In this document: piece after piece, positions 20,001 through 30,760 of the stretch
How the letters are laid out: each line of letters opens with the position of its first letter
How positions within the stretch are numbered: position 1 is the first letter of the stretch
NCBI RefSeq assembly: GCF_030035675.1
Contig: NC_084497.1
Coordinates: 30,206,437-30,270,436, forward strand
Source of the DNA: Rhineura floridana
Taxonomy: Eukaryota; Chordata; Lepidosauria; Squamata; Rhineuridae
DNA length: 64,000 bases
Direction of reading: 5' to 3'
Program-made: the position numbers and the translations under genes
The notes under the pieces: model-generated
What the model saw: only the letters and a program-made list of their open reading frames with translations
Told to the model about the DNA's origin: nothing
Database searches by the model: none

Positions 20001-20359
20001 AGGGCAGCTTTGCTGCTTCCTGGTGTTGAGCCTTCTCTGGTAAGGTCGCCGCCAAACCTACACGAAGATGGGCTGGCCTTTAAGTGGGTGCGTGTGCGTG
20101 TGAGTAGGTGGGAAGAATGGGAGAGGTGGCCCGGTTCTGCAGTTAGTGTCTTCAAAAAGTCTAAATGCGTTGGAGAGGTGAGTGGAGAACACAAGAGTAA
20201 GCTGTGGACAGCGTGCATTTGAGGTCCACTTTGTCGTGCCACCTCATGGCCTAAAAACGTGAGATCATTTGTCTGACTATGTGGGGATGGGGTCCCTCAA
20301 ACCCATACCTACTTTCTGGCAAGGGCAGAGGGAGAGGTTCTCAGGCCGCATCTGTGAAG

Positions 20360-20431
<72 letters not shown>

Positions 20432-23400
20432 GTATACACATACATACCTCAGCTGAACTGTAAACTGTCTCAGCCAATCACTGGGCACCTGCACAAGGCC
20501 GTGTCCGTGTTGTACTGGGTCAGTCCACGTGGGCCGCTCATCCCGCTGTTTGTGATACTCTTGCCTCTCGCTCCAGCACAGAACACATGGCAAGCCTTCC
20601 CCAACTGGGAAGGGCTTCTTGCTGGAGAAAGCTGGTGTTTCAGTCTTCTTTTGATATTGGATCCAGGCAGCAAAACATTGAAGAGAACATGACGATCGCT
20701 ATGGAGGAGGCCCCCGAGAGCTTTGGGCAAGTGGTGATGCTTTATATCAACTGCAAGGTCAACGGCCACCCGGTGAAAGCCTTTGTTGACTCAGGTACAT
20801 TTCCCCAGGGTTGCTGGGCTAAAGGTCTCCCCTTCCCCTGCTGCTCCCTCTTTTTTCTTGCATAACCCTAAAGGGTGATCTTGGACATGTGGCATGTTGC
20901 TCAGCCATGTGCCTTTGGGAGGGGCCCACAGCGGCTGATACAACTTGTAGTCCAACACATCTGGAGGGCACCAGGCTGGCACAGAGTGGGTTAAAAGCAT
21001 CTCAGGTCAGAGCAAGCGGCGCACTGAGCTGGGTAGTGTTGAGCTGATGTAAAGGCAGCTTCTTACAGGAAGGGACCACAGAGCATTAGGCAGAACACCT
21101 GGTTGGCCTGCAGAAGGTTCCCTGGTTCAGGCTTTGGCACCTGCAGTTAAAGAGGACAGCCGTGTGGCTGGCAGCAGCTGTCCAGGGCATCAAGAGCCAA
21201 CAACAATACCGGCGGCTGGGTGGGCCAGTGGTCAGATGTGTTTCACTCCCACGAGACCTGTGAAATGGAGAGATTTGGGTTCTTTTTACCCAACAACCTG
21301 AAGACTGGATGAAAGCTGCAGTTACTGCTCTTGCTAGTCCTACTCTGAGCAGGATTTAGTTGGCTAGAACCCCTTGCCTTCACTGTGTGTGCTTAACACT
21401 AATTTCCTGTGGCGCAATGTTTTCCCGAGTCAAGTGTGAAAAGAGGAAAGGGCCAGACCCCCTTTTCTTCCCTGCGCAGAAGTCTTTTATGTTCTCAAAT
21501 GATGGCTGCTGTATCTGTCAGGTGCGCAGATGACCATTATGAGCCAAGCGTGCGCAGAGAGGTGCAACATCATGCGGCTGGTGGACCGGCGGTGGGCAGG
21601 CATCGCGAAAGGCGTGGGGACCCAGAAGATCATTGGCAGAGTCCACCTGGGTACGTGGCCGCACCCTTGAAGGTGTGCTCCCTGCCTCCAGGGCCAGAGA
21701 TGAGGCCGAGGCTGCCATTTGTTCTCTCATCCGCTTTAGCTCAGGTTCAGATTGAAGGGGATTTCCTGCCTTGTTCGTTCTCCATCCTGGAGGAGCAGCC
21801 CATGGATATGCTTCTAGGACTGGATATGTTGAAGAGGCACCAGGTGAGGCTTGCTCTGAAGTGGCCAATGGCTACCAAATTGAGGTGGTGGCCTTTGCCC
21901 ACCAACTTCTGCCCTGTGTTATTTTTGAGGCACCTTTGAAGCTGTTATACCAGCAGACTGATGTGGGACTTTGCCCACAGACAATGGGAATCGAGGCTCC
22001 CCCAGTATGTGCGAACGGATCTCTGTGCTCCTCCCTCCCTTCCCCAGTGTTCTATAGATCTCAAGAAGAATGTCCTGGTGATTGGCACCACTGGCTCTCA
22101 GACGACCTTCCTGCCGGAGGGGGAGCTTCCCGAGTGTGCGAGGCTGGCTTATGGGGCTGGGCGGGAGGACGTGAGGCCCGAAGAGATTGCAGACCAGGAG
22201 CTGGCAGAAGCCATACAGAAGTCTGTCGACGAATCAGGTATTGAAAGGGAAGAGGCAGGGACCGGGAGGAGATGCCCGTGGTGGAGTGCTGGGAGTTCCT
22301 CCCCCGTCAACAGGAGGCTCCCAATTTTCACTACTGCTTAAGCCGGCCTTTGCAGAACTCGTTGGCGTTTTGTGCTGGCTGGGAATGATGGCAGTGTTAG
22401 TCCAAAGCATCTGGAGGGCACCAGGTTGGCAAAACCTGGCTTATGAACATGCCTAGAGTAGAGGCGCCCCACTTAGAGATGGCATTTTAAGACGGTGCCT
22501 GCTGTTGGCTCTTGATTTATCAGTTAAAAACTTTATTAGGTTAACCAATTAATCAATTAAAAGTTGCAGAACCCCCCCTTTTTTTCAGGAGCAATTTCTC
22601 CTACCAAGGTGTGGTGGTTTATTTAGCTGTACAACAACCCTGTGAGGTAGGCTAGGCTGAAAAACTGTGACTTTCCCAAGGCCGCTCACTGGGTCTCAGG
22701 CCACCTTTCTACCCACTGTGCTGTCCTGGCCGCTGCTGCTGGAAGTTGTTGGAAGCCACGTCCTACCCCACCCCGTTGGCCAAAGCCACACTAGACATGC
22801 TCCAATTGGTGGTCAGGTGCCGTGCAGAACAGTGCATATGCATACTGAATAATGAAATAAATGTGGCATCAAATAACTTTGCTGTCTTAGCCGGTTAAAA
22901 TGAAGAACGTTGATTGACTCTTTCATCAACCTCCTCCCCTTCGGAAATGTTAGCGGCAGTTGGATTTTCCCAAGATGGCGGAGTCAGACTCCTGGAAGAA
23001 CGGACAAGGCGAAGAGAGCGCTGCCTGAGTTCAGGAGACCCTCTCCGCCGAAGGGGCCCCTCGTGTGTCCTCTTCTAACAGCCAGAGCTCTCCCCAAGGT
23101 CTTACGCAGCTTGCATTCAATGGGCAGCTGGAGAGCTTCTTTCTCAAAGAGCAGCAAGGTCCGGATGGCAAGGAGGCAGCGAGGAAGACAGGACTCAGGC
23201 CAGAGAGCTGCACAGAAGAGACAAGGCAGCCACCTTTGGCCAAGCCAGCTAGCTAGTAGCTGGCGTCCGCTTGGGGCCCTTTTACAAGTGCCAGGAGCGT
23301 CTAGTATCAGGCTGGCATGCCAGCGCTTCCTGGATGTGGAACTAGGGACACACGGACAAGGATGGCTGTACGCTCCCAGCCCCGTCGTCATCTGCCATCC

Positions 23401-23947
23401 CAGTTCAAATGCTTTGCTTTGTTTGTGTAGCGCAGCTGAGAGCCTTGAAGTCTGAGCTCTTCAAGCCAAAGTGCTCTGTTGTCTCATTGAGAGTTGGCCA
23501 TGATTCTGTTTTGACAAACTGGAGGAAAGAGGCAGAATGAAGATTTTTTTAAAAAAAAAAAGCACAGGGGGGGCAGGCAGAGAAAGCAGTGGAACTCAGT
23601 GCTAGTTGAGAATAGAAGTCAGGAGCCTCACCGGTGCCCGTCGGCCTTTGAGCATTGGGCCTGAACAAGCCGGACCTCGACTAGAGAGCAAGCGGCAGCT
23701 TCCTGATACGCTTCAAAAGTCCTTCAGTGCCCAGAGTGAGACTAAGATAGCCAAGAGCCACTCACGGAGGAAATCCCAGCCATGAGGAGGTGTTGAGTTG
23801 CACGCCGTGGGGGCAGAGGTGGGGAAGGGGGCGATGATTCTGACCTGCAAGAGGTTGCAAGTCCGGAGCTGTGCGCATGTGCTGTGTGTGCTAACACGAG
23901 TTTGGTGTGTTTGTCTCCTAATCCAAACAGAGCGCCAGAAGCCTTGA
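14008..23947 (+). CDS. DDI2: DDI2, ubiquitin-dependent aspartic protease (405-residue form)
   Basis: Exons 14008-14145, 17826-17955, 18966-19220, 19558-19684, 20667-20794, 21522-21650, 21740-21843, 22048-22237 and a tiny last coding exon 23931-23947 (TGA at 23945) give 405 residues; human has 399. Domains in order: N-terminal ubiquitin-like fold (1-~80, [11 protein letters not shown]), a proline-rich linker slightly longer than in human, the helical HDD segment, the retropepsin-like protease and a C-terminal ubiquitin-interacting motif ([11 protein letters not shown]). The catalytic Asp is D258 in FVDSGAQMT, with the Gly of the DSG split between exons 5 and 6; the flap and psi-loop ([10 protein letters not shown]) are intact. 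DDI2 cleaves and activates the ER-derived transcription factor NFE2L1 and processes heavily ubiquitylated substrates. It is a host gene of ancient eukaryotic origin, not an element. It ends in ERQKP, as in mammals. Confidence 0.96.
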
Positions 23948-26900
23948 TGCATGTTGTATGGGGTTTGCTGCCGCTGGAGTGGGCCACAGACCAGGTATTC
24001 TCCGAGCTCTTCCTCTGGTCTCCTTGAAGGGGGTTGGTGGGGATTTAAGGGAGCACCTTCCTACTCTGGCATCTCACTGGATCAGTGTGAAGCAGGCGCA
24101 TACCTTGTCAAACATCTGCAGAAGAAGAGAGCACAACGAACTGCAGGGGGGCATTTGTGTGGACGTGCTCAGTTCAGGGAATCTGGACAACAGTTTGGTG
24201 CTTGGAGCTGGACACTCAACAGCCCTCCCTGAGGGTTAATGCACCGCTGGTTAGACTTGCCTCTGTGTCGGATGTTCACCCCAGAGCAGTAACTGGGGGA
24301 AGGAAGTCAGATTGCAAGTGTTGTCTTGTCTTGTCTGCCTGGGGTTTCCTCAGGCAAGTAGATGCAAGGTGGGCCTCTGGGTTGGCTGCTTGTTCAACAC
24401 TCTTGGTTTGCTGAATAATCCAAGTCTAAAATGCAGTTTCACTCCTTTTCTTATTAATGGCATACGTAGCAAACTTTTAACTCCTTGTTGTGGGTTTATA
24501 ATCTCACAAAGCTGACTAACCGGAGAGCAGAAACCCAGATTTGGCCTCTGCTGTGTTCTGCAGGGTTTGCACCTTCACGAGCTGAGATTATGCATGTGAG
24601 GATGCCATAACATACTAGCAAGGTTTGGTTTGAGCTAACCGGTTGCCCGGTGCTGAGCAGTTAAGCTACTTTTACACAAGTCTTTTTAAAGACCATTTCA
24701 AGTTGCTGAAACAGATATCTTTAAAACATGGCCGAGCGGCTTGACAACTCAGTCCTTTGTCTTTTGCCTTCTGGGAAGATATCCCATTTAGATACGTATA
24801 GCCTATTCTTAAAATATTAGCTATAGCAGGAGGTTCCCAAACTGGTCTGTAGACCCACTAGCGGCCTGCGAGCTCATTGCAAGTGCTACAACAGGCAGAA
24901 AAACCATTAAGGGGTCTGCCAAGACCCCCAGCAATTTTTGGTTGGTTTGTGGGGGGAAACGTTTTGGAACCACTGGACTAAGGTATTGTTTTATATCTTG
25001 CATTTCACAAGGAATGGAGAAAAAGAAGCGAAACCGATAGCTTTGTTTTAGCCCTCAACCTTTTTTTACCACATTTATGCACCAGAGTTCTCAAGGCAGC
25101 TACCTACCAAAAGAGGGGTGGGTGGGGCTGGGGGTGGGACAAAGAGGGAAGAGGAAGATCAGGCCTATCCAGGTGCCAGTTCTTTTGTACTGGGTGGGAG
25201 GGCTGCTTGGTGGGGAGAAGCCAACTGGTCCCCCGTGCCGTTTGTGCCAGTGGAGGAACGAGGGCTGCCTTGCCCCCCCCTCCTCGATGTTACTAGACTT
25301 TGTGTGCCAGTGAAAAACAGGAGCCTTGCTCTCTGGTACCCTAAGTCTTTACATCAGCCAAATCAAGTCCAGCGAATAGGGTATACCCCCCAAAACATTT
25401 TACATGCTCCTTGAATGTATCCAGGATTTCACAGCATTTCTCTTTCTCTGTCTTTCTCCTCTCTCATGTACAGAGAATAGTGACAAAGAAACTACCTCAC
25501 TAGAAATGTCATCGTTACCAACTTCTGATGGAATGAAATGTCCAGTCCGTTTTACAGAGATCGGTCCGGAGGCCAGTGACCTTACAAGCCGATCACTTGA
25601 TCGCTCGGTCTCTGTGCCTTCAGCTTGCTCCCTTGAGGGCAGTCAGGCTGAGACTCTTAATCGTAGAGTGGTAAAGCCCATGGAATCTCTTCTTGAATGC
25701 CCCAAAACTTTAGAAAGCAAAGAGCCGTCTCCGTCCCCACCAAATCACGCTGCTACTGCCAATTTCGATGCTTCTCCAGCTGAAGCAACTCGAACGGGAT
25801 CCTGTCCTAGTCCAGTTATTAGTTCGCAGAACACCTTTGAAGAGCCAGTTGCTTGTAGCAGTCTGCAGAAGTCTAGTGCTAAAGATTATACCCTTGGCTT
25901 GCCTCCTCCTGTCGAAGTAGTGGGAGGAAGTGGCCTGTCCTGTGCTTGTAGATGGACAAAAGATCTGGATGTACCTTTCCCTTCAGAGCAGCTGGAACGG
26001 GAACAAATGCATGAGCTTCATTTAGATTTCATGGCATGCGAAAAATCTGGAAATGAACAGGTCCTTCTGGATGAACAGAAGGAGCCAAATGACCAGGAGC
26101 ATCTCTGTACAATGGCAGTTTCCCCATCTCTTGCAGATGGAGAGCAGAGCCGTGATGACTTCCTCTCTGGGGGAACAAGAGCCTCAGAAGGGGAGGGAAG
26201 GAGGCCAGACTGTGTGCCATGCAAGCACCCTGACATGGGAGTTGCTGAGGAGGCTGCCATCGACCCTTCAAATCAACAAAGCCTTGGGCTGGCTGCTGTA
26301 GACTCAGACTGCTCCATGATGGAGGTGGAATGGTCCAAGCGTATTGGCTCTCCTTCTGCCAGTGATTTGACGGAGCCCAGAAGTACATCTTTTGAATCAC
26401 TGGGCATTTCTGCTCCCCTTTCTGGTGGCCAGTTAACAGACCAGACAGAAGATCCCTGTGTCTCTCTCTCCTCTGCCTTAAAAGAGCTTCATCAGCTTCT
26501 GGCGGTCAGTTGTAAAGGGGACTTAAATGTATCTTGGCAGGAAGACGTCAACCAGCCAGCGGCTGTCCCTGAAGAGCAAACTGCACATCAGGAGACCTTT
26601 CAAGTGGAACACGAATGTACACATCTCGACAGCCAGGATGTGGAACTCTCCTTTCCTGAAAGTGTGGGGATGACGCTGTTTGAGGCCGGGACCACGACCA
26701 TTGAAGTGCAGGAGGCACATAGATTAGCAGCGACATCCGAGCAGGGGGCTCTAATGATTCAAGATTCTTCCACTTTGAGCAGCTGCCTCTCCCTGAGCCA
26801 GTCGGCAGCTCCCACTCAGCTTCACTGTGGTGAACGCTCTGAAATTCTGCCTCTGCATTTATCCTCTGGCCAAGTTCTACGTGGCGAAGCTTTGGATCAG

Positions 26901-27233
26901 GGCAATCCTCTTGTCCAGTCCAGCCCCATAACAGGCCAAGATGCATCTTTGAGCTCTATTTCTTTCCCAGAAGAGACTGGAACAGCGGACATCTCAGATG
27001 CAGATGCACCAAGGCTACCCAATGAATCGGCTGAGCTGTCACTGCCTCTGCCTGAGACCTTCCCAGTTGTGACAGCCCCCTGGCCCCCTGTTTTTCCTGC
27101 TGCAGACGTTGATCAGATTGTGGGGGCTGGCTTTACGCCCCAGGAAGCTGGTGAGGCATTGAGGCATGCCAGTGGAAATGCAGACCTTGCGCTCCTCATT
27201 TTGCTGGCCAAGAATATAGTAGTCCCTACGTAA
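14008..27233 (+). CDS. DDI2: Predicted long DDI2-RSC1A1 isoform with C-terminal UBA (exon 8 to exon 10)
   Basis: Exon 8 ends at 22237 in phase 1. An acceptor at 25472-25473 (CTCATGTACAG) opens a 1.76-kb exon, 25474-27233, that continues the frame (G|AG, then NSDKETT). Skipping the 17-nt coding exon 9 thus yields a 986-residue protein: ubiquitin-like, HDD, protease, UIM, long acidic Ser-rich tail, UBA. This is the domain order of yeast Ddi1, where a UBA ends the protein. The whole 586-codon exon is open. Support is from frame and splice signals only; use of this junction in mRNA is inferred. Confidence 0.7.
14487..14656. mobile_element. Fold-back (MITE-like) element in DDI2 intron 1
   Basis: Long imperfect palindrome: GAGCCAATCAGGATGCAAGG on the left pairs with CCTTGCGTGCTGACTGGCTC on the right, and TGAGAACAGTCTTC with GACTCTTCTCA. 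The centre is GATTGGAGCCAATC. No other copy was noticed in the window. Confidence 0.55.
14906..15019. mobile_element. Fold-back element, GTTGTATCC family
   Basis: Begins GGGTTGTATCCAGTG and ends CATTGGATGCAACCC, with ACTCAGAGTAGA inside. The copies at 52215 and 62649 define the family. Confidence 0.65.
15107..15237. mobile_element. Diverged hAT-like fold-back element
   Basis: CAGCCTTGCCCAGCTTGAAG and CCAGACATTGCTGGACTCCC on the left resemble the family at 10940; the right arm (ggtgggagttgaaagcc.. ccaggttccccc) is eroded. Confidence 0.45.
15600..15665. repeat. Half copy of GTTGTATCC fold-back family
   Basis: Contains GCAGTAGACCTATTGAAATC and ATGGACATGACCAACC. It lies just upstream of a SINE in DDI2 intron 1. 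Confidence 0.5.
15682..15866 (+). repeat. tRNA-derived SINE
   Basis: Contains GGCATGCAGAAGGTCCCAGG, B-box-like GGTTCAATCC, CTGCCAGTCAGTGTAGGTAA and a final AAGGCAGATTCCCACATCC. Confidence 0.65.
19830..19925 (+). repeat. LINE 3'-tail repeat
   Basis: TTGTACACTGCTTAGAG, then GCAGTATATAAATGGAC and an aataaataaataa end: the usual tail of a degenerate LINE. It lies in DDI2 intron 4. Confidence 0.5.
20361..20432 (+). repeat. Compound microsatellite (CT)n(CA)n
   Basis: About 54 bases of CT repeat followed directly by about 16 bases of CA repeat, in DDI2 intron 4, about 235 bases upstream of exon 5. Confidence 0.9.
21085..21190 (+). repeat. Degenerate tRNA-derived SINE fragment
   Basis: GCCTGCAGAAGGTTCCCTGG followed by TTCAGGCTTTGGCAC resembles the SINE body; preceded by another short piece ending in GGCAGCTTCTTACAGG. 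DDI2 intron 5. Confidence 0.4.
24827..24975. mobile_element. hAT (Charlie-like) non-autonomous element
   Basis: Ends are CAGGAGGTTCCCAAAC and GTTTTGGAACCACTG, inverted and close to the CAGnGGTTCCCAAAC ends of hAT MITEs. The flanks AGCTATAG and GACTAAGG share only 5 of 8 bases, so a target duplication is uncertain. It lies between DDI2 exons 9 and 10. Confidence 0.6.
25506..27233 (+). CDS. RSC1A1: RSC1A1 (RS1) reading frame within the last DDI2 exon
   Basis: The ATG at 25506 opens MSSLPTSDG, identical to the human RSC1A1 N-terminus as I recall it, and the 575-codon frame (human 617) runs uninterrupted to IVVPT and TAA. The middle is poorly conserved, Ser/Glu-rich and probably disordered, apart from an amphipathic block ([14 protein letters not shown]). 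The C-terminus is a UBA domain ([20 protein letters not shown] through [12 protein letters not shown]). In mammals RS1 is reported to reduce cell-surface SGLT1 through QSP/QCP tripeptides; neither tripeptide occurs here. It may be translated alone or only as the tail of long DDI2; the sequence cannot decide. Confidence 0.88.
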   Translation: MSSLPTSDGMKCPVRFTEIGPEASDLTSRSLDRSVSVPSACSLEGSQAETLNRRVVKPMESLLECPKTLESKEPSPSPPNHAATANFDASPAEATRTGSCPSPVISSQNTFEEPVACSSLQKSSAKDYTLGLPPPVEVVGGSGLSCACRWTKDLDVPFPSEQLEREQMHELHLDFMACEKSGNEQVLLDEQKEPNDQEHLCTMAVSPSLADGEQSRDDFLSGGTRASEGEGRRPDCVPCKHPDMGVAEEAAIDPSNQQSLGLAAVDSDCSMMEVEWSKRIGSPSASDLTEPRSTSFESLGISAPLSGGQLTDQTEDPCVSLSSALKELHQLLAVSCKGDLNVSWQEDVNQPAAVPEEQTAHQETFQVEHECTHLDSQDVELSFPESVGMTLFEAGTTTIEVQEAHRLAATSEQGALMIQDSSTLSSCLSLSQSAAPTQLHCGERSEILPLHLSSGQVLRGEALDQGNPLVQSSPITGQDASLSSISFPEETGTADISDADAPRLPNESAELSLPLPETFPVVTAPWPPVFPAADVDQIVGAGFTPQEAGEALRHASGNADLALLILLAKNIVVPT

Positions 27234-27508
27234 CCTTGACAGAGAGACAGCCTGACCCGTGGGCCTGTGCTTCATTTTAAAAGAGTCTCTATCTTGACTG
27301 CATAGAATTTCCTACTTAGATGATTGAGCCGTACGTTTTTTTCTTAAGAGAAAAAGGAAAAGGGGGGGGGAATCATTTATTTTCAGCCAAAGTATCTTCA
27401 ATTACCTTGTTGAATTTAGGCATTTTAAAAGAAGCAAAATACTGGTAATGTATCAACACAATAGCTTTTTATTATTACTATTATTAAGGCAATGTATAAC
27501 GGAATAAA
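27234..27508 (+). terminator. DDI2/RSC1A1 3'UTR and polyadenylation signal
   Basis: AATAAA at 27503-27508 lies about 270 bases behind the RSC1A1 stop in AT-rich sequence. It is the first canonical signal after the stop and the likely 3' end of the long transcript. Confidence 0.65.
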
Positions 27509-27700
27509 GTCTTTATTTAAATACCTGTTTTTAGAAGAAGGTGCAAGCTTAGAGGTGAAAAAGCAGAAGCTGTAGAACGTGATCACATTGATAAATTTTC
27601 CTCCTCTTGTGCAAACCCCACTGAAATGCACAGGAGCAGAATTCTGCTCTTGGCCGTTTATGCTGCACGCAGGCTGTATTCTTAGGGCCACGCAGCAGAT

Positions 27701-27841
27701 CAGGTGTGGGGAACCTTTGGCCCTCCAGATGTGGCTGAAGTACAATTCCCACCAGCCCCTGCAGTAAGCATGGCCAATGGCTAGGGGCGATGGGAGCTGT
27801 AGTTTGGCCACATCTGGAGGTCCAAAGGTTTCCCACATCTG
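27701..27841. mobile_element. Non-autonomous hAT-like fold-back element with likely 8-bp target duplication
   Basis: Left end CAGGTGTGGGGAACCTTTGG, right end CCAAAGGTTTCCCACATCTG. The 8-bp flanks CAGCAGAT and CAGCGGAG match at 6 positions, as expected for an aged hAT duplication. Confidence 0.75.
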
Positions 27842-29984
27842 CAGCGGAGTGTGGAAGCTAGCATGTGTGCACAAGGGTGTGGCATGTGAGGCTTTGCACG
27901 GAGGGGTGTACAAGCCAGGGCCAGCTCCAGAAAGTGGGGTGATGAGCTCGTGTGTTTGCCAAGACACTGGCAGAAGGGTCCCCACTGCCCCAAGAATGCC
28001 ACCATCCTCACTCTGCATTGGGGCGGAGGTGTCAGAAGCAACCTGAGAGAACCTCCTTTGGCATGCCCTGACTCTTAACCTGGTTCAGGGGAGTCTCAAA
28101 GAGGCCCAAGTAGATCTGTAGGTACGCTTGCAGGCTTGACTTTTGTGCTGGGTGGGTTCCTGATGCCCTGCTGTGTACTGGGGGCAATTAACCTTGTCGT
28201 GTTGATGAGCAGTCAGGCTGGCAACCGTCAAGCCCATGGGTTGAACTTTGCATTAGAATTGAGTGTTTTGAAAACCACACTCCACTCTCCCTTTTTTGGC
28301 AAACGTATACCAGCCACCCAAATGTTTATGGCTCCCTTGGTTTGTGTTTGACTTAAAGGGGGAGGACTAGAAAGTGGCGCAGTTGACACTAGTCAGCCAA
28401 TTCTGATGGCGACCTGATGTTACCATGGAAGGAGATTGTGACTTGTTGGCCTTCATGGTCCTGTCTGCATAAACTTCTCCCACTCGAAGGAAAAGAATCT
28501 CAGCCTTTCCAGCAGGCACCCTTTCTTGAAATTTTATGTATGGAAACGCATGCATAGAGACCCTTGGTTAGTCCAACCCAGGGCATTCAGCTTTATATTT
28601 TCAGTGGGTCACTTTAGGCCCTTCAGAATCCTGTGACTGTTTTTGTTGTGCATTGAAAGAGACTCAGGTTTAAATTATCTAATGCTGTATCATTCTGGCT
28701 GCCCTGCAGCTTTGAGTGTTTAGTTGCAAAATCATCTTGTTGCACTGCCTGGTACTCTGTTTACATTGCAATGATACCTAGTTCCCAGTGGACTAGAACG
28801 GTGTGTGGCTACATTGGTTTAAAAAGTGAAGAGCACTTCAAAGTGCTGTTGCATGGTGTGAACAAACTCTCATTGGGGCCACTTAGCAAAGAGAATATTA
28901 AGCAAAAAAAAAAACCTAAGGGAGGGGGCGATGGAGAAAATGTTCCTGAAGATCATAAAAAAGTCTCAGTTTACAGTTGTAAAAGATGGGTGAAGGAGAT
29001 GCATCAGGCAGACTTAGTTGGGCTAAACTCTGCTGGGTGCAAAGCAATCTCAGATAGCCCTGAAGGCTACTAGAAGAAAGAATAGATGCTCTGACTCTTC
29101 TTTGAAAATACAGATGCCTCCAGTTATTGCCGCTCTGGGCTCCCTTTTTAAGGAAAGGGCACAATAGAAATTTAATAAATAAAATAAATTCTGCCCCTAG
29201 TGCTATTCAGACCTTTCAGGTCTCTGTTGAGGCAGAGAGGAGAATTAAGAAAAAAGTGCCCCAGCTCAAACTTAATTCCTAGCGTTGCTCATATAGGAGC
29301 TGTACTTCATTGTGCTCCCTGCATCACCCAGGGGGCCTGTGTGTTTGGATGGGGATCTGTCTCTAGTGCTAATAAGAGTAACCAGCGGTAGCTGGTGGCT
29401 ACACGTCAGTGGGAAGCTTGTACTGAAACCCAGAGCAGATCCCACTGCCCCACTGACATGGAGCCACCCCTGAGAATAACGACCGGCTTTTATATTTCTC
29501 TGTCCTGTGGCTCTTGGCACAACCTGAAATCTCTTCGCCATTTGTTAGAGCCTAAACTTAATTAAGGCTGTGAGTGTAGGAAGACTGGTACCTGAAAGTA
29601 AGGATTGTACTGTATGACATCTCCATTCTCTCTCTTTCAAAGAGCAGACAGGGATGATTTTGCCATACCTAGGAACATTTTTTTCACACCTCTGGCTGAA
29701 GTTCTCATATTCTGCTTAACATTCAGGCTGTAGAAGAGCTCTGGGGAACTTGGAAGCTTGCTTATTATCTGACTGCTGCTTCTCCAAAGAGGGAAATCCT
29801 TGCAAAGAATGCTTAGAGTTGAAAGCTAGCATAATAATGGACAAGGAGTGGTTTGACTGTTTACTGGTCACAAATAACTCTTCCAAGTTGTTTCATTCTG
29901 CATGTAGTAAACTTCCTGTTCCAAAAAATTAATCTCCCAAGTTCTGAGTTTGCAGAAATCCTCTTCTCAGCACACTCAAATTTG

Positions 29985-30760
29985 AGTCACAAAGTGTGAC
30001 CCAGAATATGAGTTCCGCAAGGAAAAACAGGATTTTGACTCAGTGTCCAGCAGCTGTGAAAAAAGTGAATTCCATGTTGGGGATTATTAGGAAAGGGTTT
30101 GAAAATAATAGTGCCAACATCACAATGCCGTTATGCAAATCTAAGGGGATGCTATACTTGGAATATTGTGTGCAGCTCTGGCCACCTTGCTGCAAAAAGG
30201 ATATTGTGAAGCTGGTAAAAGGTTCAGGCAGCCAAAATGATCAATGGGAGGATGTAGCAACTCCCTGTGAGAAACAATTACAACATTTGGGGCTTCTTAG
30301 TTTAGAAAAAAGGCGAGTAAGGCTGGAGTGGGAATCATGATAGAGGTGTATAAGATTATGCATGGTGTGGAGAGAGTGGATAGGCCTCTCTCGTAACACT
30401 AGAACCCAATGGGGTCATCCGGTGAGGTGTGAGAGGACAGATGAAAGCAGGTACTTATTCACAAAGTGCATAGTGAAAAGTGTGGAATTCTCCACAAGAT
30501 GCAATGATGGCCACCAACTTGGGCTACTTTAAAAGGGGATTAGACAGATCCGTGGAGGATGTGACTACTAGTGGCAATGGGTATGTTCTGCCTCCACTGT
30601 TGGGGACGGTGTGGTGCTGAGTACAGTTCACTAGGGAGCACCAGTCAGGAGAGTGCTGTTTGGCTCACTTCCCAGTGGGGCATCTGGCTGGCCACTGAGA
30701 GAACAGGATGGGCCCCTTTGGCTGCTCTCAGCTTCTTATGGACTTGAACTGCAGCTACCG
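29985..30760 (+). repeat. CR1-like LINE 3' end, about 0.78 kb
   Basis: Degenerate reverse-transcriptase C-terminal residues are readable (YLEYCVQLWPPCCKKD and LGLLSLEKRR), matching CR1-type LINEs. The 3' untranslated part includes GGGCATCTGGCTGGCCACTG and ends GCTTCTTATG. Interrupted by stops; only the 3' end is present. Confidence 0.75.

Noticed and set aside
20667-21843. The DSG aspartic protease segment as a retroelement remnant
   Set aside because: It is split over host exons in frame with the DDI2 ubiquitin-like and UIM parts and is conserved with mammals, so it is a host gene.
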